Positions 16,861 to 21,701 of a DNA stretch of 21,701 bases are shown one piece after another. The position numbers were made by a program, and so were the translations under genes. Under the pieces are notes generated by a model. The model made no database searches. It had not been told where the DNA came from and saw nothing but the letters and a program-made list of their open reading frames with translations. Within the stretch, counting starts at the first letter, position 1. Each line of letters begins with the position of its first letter. This DNA is from a virus, in IMG/VR virus record IMGVR_UViG_3300048930_000955, positions 1-21,701 of that record. One strand, written 5' to 3'.

Positions 16861-17209
16861 AGGTCTTCGGGTGGTTGTCGTTCTTGCGGTCCCAACTCGT
16901 CGTGTCTTTCGGCTGGCCGACCGCCCGGAGGTAGTCGACCAACTCGTCGGCGGCCCAGGTGTCTCCGTCGATCGCGTCGTGCTCGTTGGGGGCGTCGGTA
17001 TCGCGGTTGATCTCGAAGAGGCGGAAGCCGCCGAGCGCTCCGGGCCGCGGTCCCCAGTGGCCGTCGAGGTGGCGGCCGCGTCCGGCGGGGACGGTCGCGA
17101 TGTTCCAGGTGCGGCCGTCGGGTGTGTGGATCTCGATCGCGGGGATGTGGAACCCGCTCTTGGCGAGGGTCTTGGCGAGGTCGATCGTGGTCTTCGTGGT
17201 CGCGTTCAT
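16859..17209 (-). CDS. Small unknown protein, 116 aa
   Basis: I do not recognise this family. Reading leftwards from the ATG at 17209 (GGAG 9 bases upstream), the protein begins NATTKTTIDLAKTLAKSGFHIPAIEIHTPDGRTWNI, then ATVPAGRGRHLDGHWGPRPG, FRLFEINRDTD and a helical acidic C-terminus (WAADELVDYLRAVG). It is soluble, with no Cys and no metal motif. A longer open frame to 17362 adds sequence with no ribosome site. It is the first gene of the - strand accessory set and faces away from the terminase genes, so its promoter lies in 17210-17376. A hairpin at its stop probably separates it from the small genes behind it. Confidence 0.65.
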   Translation of the reverse strand: MNATTKTTIDLAKTLAKSGFHIPAIEIHTPDGRTWNIATVPAGRGRHLDGHWGPRPGALGGFRLFEINRDTDAPNEHDAIDGDTWAADELVDYLRAVGQPKDTTSWDRKNDNHPKT

Positions 17210-17324
17210 GTTCGTGGTCTCCGTCGCGGGCGGGGCGTTTGTTCCCGCTCGCGTTGGACACACATTCGCCGGCTGACGGGGAACAGGCAAGGCGTTCGGC
17301 CTGCATTTCTCGATGATTCCGTGA

Positions 17325-17356
17325 CATGTGGGCAACTCTTCCGCCCATGTGGGCAA
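17325..17356 (+). promoter_or_regulatory. Paired 11-bp direct repeat upstream of the terminase operon
   Basis: CATGTGGGCAA occurs at 17325-17335 and again at 17346-17356, 21 bases apart from start to start, about two helical turns. It lies just before the ribosome site (GGGAGGT at 17365-17371) of the 17377 gene and inside the divergent spacer with the 17209 gene, so it may be an operator. No clear -10 box is seen. Confidence 0.6.
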
Positions 17357-17376
17357 GTCCATGCGGGAGGTCCGCG

Positions 17377-17625
17377 ATGACTCCCGAACACGCGCCTAGT
17401 TCCGGGCCTTCGGCGGGGGGACAGGGCATGTCCCGGCTCAACCCGGCGGCGCTGCCCGTGGCGGACGCCGCCCGCGTGCTCACGCGGCTGGGCGGCAAGC
17501 CCGTGACGGACGCCATGCTCCGCGCCGACATCGAGGCCGGTGCGCCCGTCAACGCAGATGGATCGCTCAACCTCGTGCACTACGCCGCGTGGCTCGTGAA
17601 GGAGATGTCCGCAGGTGGCGATTGA
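17377..17625 (+). CDS. Small terminase-like DNA-binding protein, 82 aa
   Basis: The ATG at 17377 has GGGAGGT at 17365-17371. The segment ALPVADAARVLTRLGGKPVTDAMLRADIEAGAPVN, followed by DGSLNLVHYAAWLVKEM, looks like a helix-turn-helix with a terminal YAAWL motif. The same layout appears at the N-terminus of the next gene: KLKPGELARLLNSTPLGEVISERQL, then YVAWLATTR. The two are probably duplicated small-terminase-type modules that recognise packaging sites. The stop lies inside the start region of the large terminase (overlap of 11 bases), so the genes are translationally coupled. The position directly ahead of the large terminase is typical of a small subunit. Confidence 0.7.
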   Translation: MTPEHAPSSGPSAGGQGMSRLNPAALPVADAARVLTRLGGKPVTDAMLRADIEAGAPVNADGSLNLVHYAAWLVKEMSAGGD

Positions 17626-19900
17626 CCCGCGCAAACTCAAGCCCGGCGAACTCGCGCGGCTGCTCAACAGCACGCCGCTGGGCGAGGTGATCAGCGAGCG
17701 GCAGCTCCACCGGCATCGCACGCGCGCGGGATTCCGTGTGGCGGCCGACGGCGATGCGGGCAAGGTTGATCTGTTCCGATACGTGGCGTGGCTGGCGACC
17801 ACGCGGCACGAGGCGATCGCCGATGCTGCCAATGCGCCCGAAGGTCTGACGGGTTACGACGCGATGAAGGAGCGTGCTCGGCTCCGCAACGCGATGCTGT
17901 CGCTGTCGGGACGGGACATTGGTGATCTGCCGTCGGTTGCGGACCCCGCCAGGCGAGATCGAGCCGCGCGGGACTTCCGGTACTTCTGCGAGGCGTACTT
18001 CCCGCAGACGTTCCACCTCAAGTGGTCGGATGACCATCTCAAGGTCATCGCCAAGATCGAACAGGCAGTGCTCGAAGGCGGGCTATTTGCGATGGCGATG
18101 CCGCGCGGCTCAGGCAAATCCTCGCTCTGCGAGATTGCGTGTCTGTGGGCTTTGATCTTCGGGCACCGAGAGTTCGTGGCGCTTGTCGGCTCCGACGAGG
18201 AGCACGCGGCCGGGATGCTCGACTCAATCAAGGCGGAGCTGGAGAACAGCGAGATCCTCGGCGGCGACTTCCCAGAGGTCTGCCACCCGATCCGCTCGCT
18301 CGAAGGCATCCACCAGCGGGCTTCAGGGCAGCTCTACCAAGGCAAGCAGACCCACATCGGGTGGACCGCTCGAGAAATCGTGCTGCCCACGGTCCCGGGC
18401 TCCGCGGCATCGGGCGCGATCATCCGTGTCGCGGGGATCACCGGCCGCATCCGTGGCATGAAGCACAAGCGTGTCGACGGTGTGAGCGTCCGCCCGTCGC
18501 TCGTACTGATCGACGACCCGCAGACCGACGAGAGTGCCCGTTCGCCGTCCCAGTGCGCCAACCGCGAGCGAATTCTCGCCGGTGCAATCCTCGGCATGGC
18601 CGGACCTGGACGGAAGATCGCCGGCCTGATGACGCTGACCGTGGTCCGACCTGACGATCTGGCCGACCGCATTCTCGACCGCGACAAGCACCCGCAGTGG
18701 CAGGGCGAGCGGACCAAGATGGTCTATTCGTTCCCCAAGAACGAGAAGCTCTGGGCCGAGTACGCCCGCGTGCGGGCCGAGGGGCTTCGCGCCGATCGCG
18801 GGAGCATTGATGCCACGGCGTTTTACGGCAAGCACCGGACGGCGATGGACGAGGGAGCGGTGATCGCTTGGCCGGAGCGGTTCAATCACGACGAGCTGTC
18901 CGCTGTGCAACACGCGATGAACCTGCGGCTGCAGAACGAGGCCGCATTCTTCGCCGAGTACCAGAACGAGCCGCTGCCAGAGGTTGAGGCCGCCGACGAC
19001 CTTCTGAGCGCTGACCAGATCGCAGCGAAGGTGAACGGGCACGCCCGCGGGCTTGTCCCACTCGGGTGCTCACACCTGACGATGTTCGTTGACGTGCAGG
19101 GCAAGGCGCTGTTCTACCTCGTGGCCGCCTGGGAAGACGACTTCACGGGGCACATCATCGACTATGGCACCGAGCCGGACCAGAAGCAGGCGTACTTCAC
19201 GCTTCGGGATGTGCGTCGCACGCTCGGAGCCGCGTCGCCCCGCGCCGGCGTGGAGGGTGCGATCTACGGTGGCCTTGAGCGGCTCATCGAAGCGACGGTT
19301 GGTCGCGAATGGCGGCGCGATGATGGTGCGATGGTGCGGATCGACCGATGCCTGATCGACGCCAACTGGGGTTCGTCGACGGACGTGGTCTATCAGTTCT
19401 GTCGCCAGAGCCCACACGCGAGCGTGCTCACCCCCAGCCACGGCAGGTATGTCGGAGCGAGCAGCCTCCCCTTCAGCGACTACAAGCGCAAACGCGGCGA
19501 GCGGGTCGGGCTGAACTGGCGCGTGCCGATTGTGACCGGAAAGCGCGCGGTGCGGCACGTCCTATTCGATACCAACTACTGGAAGAGCTTTGTGCACGCG
19601 CGTCTCGCGGTGCCGATGGGCGATCCTGGAGGCCTCTCGTTGTTCGGCCAGAAGCCAGAGCCACACCGCCTGTTGTCGGAGCATCTCACCAGTGAGTACC
19701 GAGTGCGGACAGAGGGCCGGGGCCGCACCGTGGACGAGTGGAAGCTCCGTGTTGAGGGCCTCGACAACCACTGGCTCGACGGGTTGGTCGGCGCGGCGGT
19801 CGCCGCGTCCATGCAGGGCGCGGTGCTGTTTGGCACTGATGCCCGAGTGCCAAACCGGCCACGCATTCGACTGTCGGCCATCCGAGGAGACCGTCGCTGA
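17615..19900 (+). CDS. Phage terminase large subunit with N-terminal DNA-binding extension
   Basis: This 761-residue protein starts at the GTG at 17615, with AAGGAG at 17599-17604. Residues 1-65 carry a small-terminase-like module (LARLLNSTP, then FRYVAWLATTR). Residues 150-340 are the ATPase: Walker A PRGSGKSS at 163-170, Walker B VLIDDPQTDE at 297-306. Residues 480-740 hold the nuclease, with acidic residues at D493 (TMFVDVQGKA), D582 (LIDANW) and LDNHWLDGL near 735. Large terminases drive DNA into the capsid and cut it at the end of packaging. The ordinary large-subunit length is about 450-650 residues, so the N-terminal addition is notable. The start overlaps the upstream small gene and the stop overlaps the next start by one base. 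Confidence 0.9.
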   Translation: MAIDPRKLKPGELARLLNSTPLGEVISERQLHRHRTRAGFRVAADGDAGKVDLFRYVAWLATTRHEAIADAANAPEGLTGYDAMKERARLRNAMLSLSGRDIGDLPSVADPARRDRAARDFRYFCEAYFPQTFHLKWSDDHLKVIAKIEQAVLEGGLFAMAMPRGSGKSSLCEIACLWALIFGHREFVALVGSDEEHAAGMLDSIKAELENSEILGGDFPEVCHPIRSLEGIHQRASGQLYQGKQTHIGWTAREIVLPTVPGSAASGAIIRVAGITGRIRGMKHKRVDGVSVRPSLVLIDDPQTDESARSPSQCANRERILAGAILGMAGPGRKIAGLMTLTVVRPDDLADRILDRDKHPQWQGERTKMVYSFPKNEKLWAEYARVRAEGLRADRGSIDATAFYGKHRTAMDEGAVIAWPERFNHDELSAVQHAMNLRLQNEAAFFAEYQNEPLPEVEAADDLLSADQIAAKVNGHARGLVPLGCSHLTMFVDVQGKALFYLVAAWEDDFTGHIIDYGTEPDQKQAYFTLRDVRRTLGAASPRAGVEGAIYGGLERLIEATVGREWRRDDGAMVRIDRCLIDANWGSSTDVVYQFCRQSPHASVLTPSHGRYVGASSLPFSDYKRKRGERVGLNWRVPIVTGKRAVRHVLFDTNYWKSFVHARLAVPMGDPGGLSLFGQKPEPHRLLSEHLTSEYRVRTEGRGRTVDEWKLRVEGLDNHWLDGLVGAAVAASMQGAVLFGTDARVPNRPRIRLSAIRGDRR

Positions 19901-20082
19901 TGCCACGCGTGCGGCGAGTCGTCCCGACGGAGAAGGACCAGCCCCTTGGGCTGGTGTGTCGTGGCTGTGGATGCCAGCACTTCCGAGTGCTCTACCTCAA
20001 GCGGATTGCCGGTGCGATTGTGCGCCGGCGGGAGTGCCGGCACTGCGGGCGGCGTGTCTCGACCAGGGAAGCCCAGGCGTAG
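19900..20082 (+). CDS. Small zinc-ribbon protein, 60 aa
   Basis: The ATG shares one base with the terminase stop. Cysteines C20 and C23 (plus C25) in VCRGCGCQHF and C46 and C49 in RECRHCGRR form a treble- or ribbon-type zinc site, with an arginine-rich loop between. The layout resembles the N-terminal ribbon of NrdR and small phage regulators. It may bind nucleic acid, with a role in late gene control, or attach to the terminase. The gene is followed by the second copy of the repeated leader element. Confidence 0.78.
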   Translation: MPRVRRVVPTEKDQPLGLVCRGCGCQHFRVLYLKRIAGAIVRRRECRHCGRRVSTREAQA

Positions 20083-20122
20083 CCCGTTCGATCTATCGAA
20101 TGACTTGACCCAAGCGCTGCGC

Positions 20123-20162
20123 AAAGCGGACAGCGGCTCCAGCGACGGCGTATGTAGCCGGG
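20123..20162 (+). promoter_or_regulatory. Repeated phage leader element, copy 2
   Basis: This copy matches 4354-4393 at 36 of 40 positions. It contains AAAGCGGACAGCGGCTC, then a 4-base variable stretch, then GACGGCGTATGTAGCCGGG. The block starts 74 bases before the GTG at 20197, exactly as copy 1 does before its ATG, and GAGGAG (20185-20190) lies 12 bases before the start, again as in copy 1. A perfect hairpin fills the variable part of the leader. Confidence 0.72.
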
Positions 20163-20165
20163 AGA

Positions 20166-20185
20166 CGTCTCGTCGTTTCGAGACG
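20166..20185 (+). promoter_or_regulatory. Hairpin in the leader just ahead of the ribosome site
   Basis: CGTCTCG (20166-20172) pairs with CGAGACG (20179-20185) over a 6-base loop. The ribosome site AGGAG begins right after it, so folding could influence translation of the 20197 gene. In copy 1 a shorter hairpin (CACT/AGTG, around 4400-4409) takes the same place. Confidence 0.6.
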
Positions 20186-20196
20186 AGGAGCCTGCT

Positions 20197-20409
20197 GTGC
20201 CCGACGCCCCACCATCTCCGGATCCCGACCAGGCCCTCCGCGACAACGCGTCGCAGCCTGCCAAGGCGTCCGTAGATGGCCAGTCCGTCGAGCAGCACCC
20301 GCTGAAGGACCAGATCGAGGCCGACCGCTACCTCGCGTCCAAGGACGCCGCGAAGAAGCCCGGCATCGGGATCAAGTTCGCCAAGCTCGTTCCGCCCGGT
20401 TCCGCCTGA
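20197..20409 (+). CDS. Small unknown phage protein between terminase and portal, 70 aa
   Basis: I do not recognise this family. The GTG at 20197 has GAGGAG 12 bases upstream. The protein begins with an acidic, Pro-rich, probably disordered stretch (PDAPPSPDPDQALRD), then a polar segment with VEQHPLKDQIEADRYLASKDAA and ends KPGIGIKFAKLVPPG. Its position between large terminase and portal matches that of small head-completion or head-tail joining proteins such as lambda gpW. It resembles none of them by motif. It is the first gene behind repeat-leader copy 2. Confidence 0.7.
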   Translation: MPDAPPSPDPDQALRDNASQPAKASVDGQSVEQHPLKDQIEADRYLASKDAAKKPGIGIKFAKLVPPGSA

Positions 20410-20416
20410 CCCACTC

Positions 20417-21701
20417 ATGCTGAAAGCCATCGCCAACATCCTGAGCCGGGCCACGCGGGGAAGCACTCCCAGCGATCTCTCCCCCTCCTCTGCACCCGCG
20501 CGCGGCTCGCATGGACGCGGGCCGCGTGCGGGGAGCGGAGCCCGTCGTTTGGTCGTCGCCAAGTTCGATTCGGCCAAGACCACGCCGGAGAACCGCAAGC
20601 ACTGGGCGAACGCCGACGGTCTGTCCCCCAACGCTGCGATCAACCCCGAGGTGCGTCGAGTTCTCCGCAACCGCGCCCGCTACGAGGTCGCTAACAACTC
20701 CTATGCCAAGGGCATCCTTCTCACGCTCGCCAACGACACCATCGGCACCGGTCCCCGGCTGCAGATGCTGACCGAGGACGTCGATGCCAACGCCCGCATT
20801 GAGGACGCGTTCGAGCGGTGGTCGCGTGCGGTCGACCTTCCCGGCAAGCTCCGCACTATGCGGCTGGCCCGCGCCGAGAGTGGCGAGGCGTTCGCGCTTC
20901 TGATCAACAACCCCGGCATCGCGTCAGCGGGCTCGCCCGTATCGCTTGATCTCAAGCTCATCGAGGCGGACCAGGTCTGCACGCCCTTGCTTCGCCGCGG
21001 GCGCAACGACGAGATCGACGGCATCGCTCTGGATCAGTGGGGCAACCCCTCCGCCTACCGCGTACTCAAGCGCCACCCCGGTGATAGCGGCGTGTTCCGC
21101 ACGCCCATTGACGACCTCACGGCCTACGACACGTTCGCGGCCTCTTCGGTCGTGCACTACTTCCGTCCGGACCGGCCCGGCCAACTCCGCGGCATCCCCG
21201 ACATCACGCCGGCGCTCCCGCTCTTCGCGCAGCTCCGCCGGTACACGCTGGCAACGATCGCGGCCGCCGAGACCGCCGCCAACTTCGCCGCCGTCATCTA
21301 CACCGACAGCCCCGCCAACGGCGAGGCCGATCCGCTTGAGCCGATGGACGAGGTCGAGCTCGAGCAGCGTCTCGCCACCGTGCTTCCGGGCGGCTGGAAG
21401 CTCGGCCAGGTGCATGCCGAGCAGCCGACGACAACGTTCGGCGAGTTCAAGCGCGAGATCCTCAACGAGATCGCCCGCTGCCTGAACATGCCGTTCAACG
21501 TCGCGGCTGGCAACTCCTCGGGGTACAACTACGCCAGCGGTCGCCTCGACCATCAGGTGTACTACAAGAGCATCCGCGTCGAGCAGCACCACCTGCAGCT
21601 CGCCGTGCTCGATCGCATCTTGAAGGCGTGGCTCAACGAGGCTGTGCTCGTCGAGGGATTGCTTCCGCAGTCCCTCCGAACCATCGCCGCCACCCTGCCC
21701 G
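20417..21701 (+). CDS. Lambda-type phage portal protein (partial, cut by window end)
   Basis: About 428 residues are visible from the ATG at 20417. The frame continues out of the window. The sequence follows the lambda-portal layout: a basic N-terminal tail, NPEVRRVLRNRARYEVANNSYAKGILLTLANDTIGTGPRL, then RLARAESGEAFALLIN, LIEADQV, DEIDGIALDQWGNPSAYRVL, VVHYFRPDRPGQLRGIPDITPALPLF, and NMPFNVAAGNSSGYNYASGR. The long helix and the WGNPSAYRVL and GQLRGIP segments are typical. The portal is the ring through which DNA enters the head and to which the terminase binds. The start has no clear ribosome site and lies 7 bases after the previous stop, so translation is probably coupled. Confidence 0.9.
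   Translation, partial: MLKAIANILSRATRGSTPSDLSPSSAPARGSHGRGPRAGSGARRLVVAKFDSAKTTPENRKHWANADGLSPNAAINPEVRRVLRNRARYEVANNSYAKGILLTLANDTIGTGPRLQMLTEDVDANARIEDAFERWSRAVDLPGKLRTMRLARAESGEAFALLINNPGIASAGSPVSLDLKLIEADQVCTPLLRRGRNDEIDGIALDQWGNPSAYRVLKRHPGDSGVFRTPIDDLTAYDTFAASSVVHYFRPDRPGQLRGIPDITPALPLFAQLRRYTLATIAAAETAANFAAVIYTDSPANGEADPLEPMDEVELEQRLATVLPGGWKLGQVHAEQPTTTFGEFKREILNEIARCLNMPFNVAAGNSSGYNYASGRLDHQVYYKSIRVEQHHLQLAVLDRILKAWLNEAVLVEGLLPQSLRTIAATLP

Noticed and set aside
14198-17380. Long open frame on the + strand, 1060 codons
   Set aside because: It runs across six - strand genes, several with ribosome sites and one with a clear HARE-HTH domain. The sequence reads as composition-driven Gly/Val/Leu/Arg-rich shadow.

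Overview
The window is GC-rich bacterial DNA carrying the interior of a prophage, with the end of a host restriction locus at its left edge. I see no integrase, tRNA, rRNA or CRISPR array. The gene families (HARE-HTH protein, DUF669 protein, FN3-like YIP protein family) and the base composition suggest a Planctomycetota host. That is an inference from the style of the genes, not a phylogeny.

Left edge (1-3557): the 3' end of a type I restriction subunit gene (hsdR), then a tight four-gene cassette: XRE repressor, ImmA/IrrE metallopeptidase with a 4-nt overlap, an unknown 391-aa protein, and an unknown Cys-rich 316-aa protein with an 8-nt overlap. It ends in a perfect hairpin. This may be a defence or stress-response cassette of unknown function.

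Early phage module (3773-8465): a sigma-like factor, a small unknown protein, a RecA/Sak4-like ATPase, a DUF669 protein (probable ssDNA binding), an unknown 205-aa phage protein, a RusA-type resolvase and a DEAD/DEAH helicase. The spacers around the last five of these are built from degenerate pentanucleotide (NNNGG) arrays.

Inserted block (about 8466-13712): the helicase loses its C-terminal half, and the next phage gene, a DNA methyltransferase, lacks its N-terminal catalytic part. Between them lie a 21-bp-period array of 12-bp palindromes, two paralogous YIP-type proteins on the + strand, and between those a - strand pair: a WG-repeat-like protein and a glycosyltransferase/radical-SAM fusion. 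The block looks like foreign or host-chromosomal DNA that replaced phage genes, so the prophage is probably defective.

Accessory - strand block (14264-17209): a PD-(D/E)XK-like nuclease, a HARE-HTH protein and four small unknown proteins. Several share near-identical ribosome-binding leaders.

Packaging and head module (17377 to the end): a small terminase-like protein, a large terminase with an N-terminal DNA-binding extension, a zinc-ribbon protein, a small unknown protein and a lambda-type portal cut by the window edge. A leader with a 40-bp conserved block occurs twice, ahead of the early module (4354) and of the portal module (20123), in both cases exactly 74 nt before the start codon. 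It is a candidate phage-wide expression signal.
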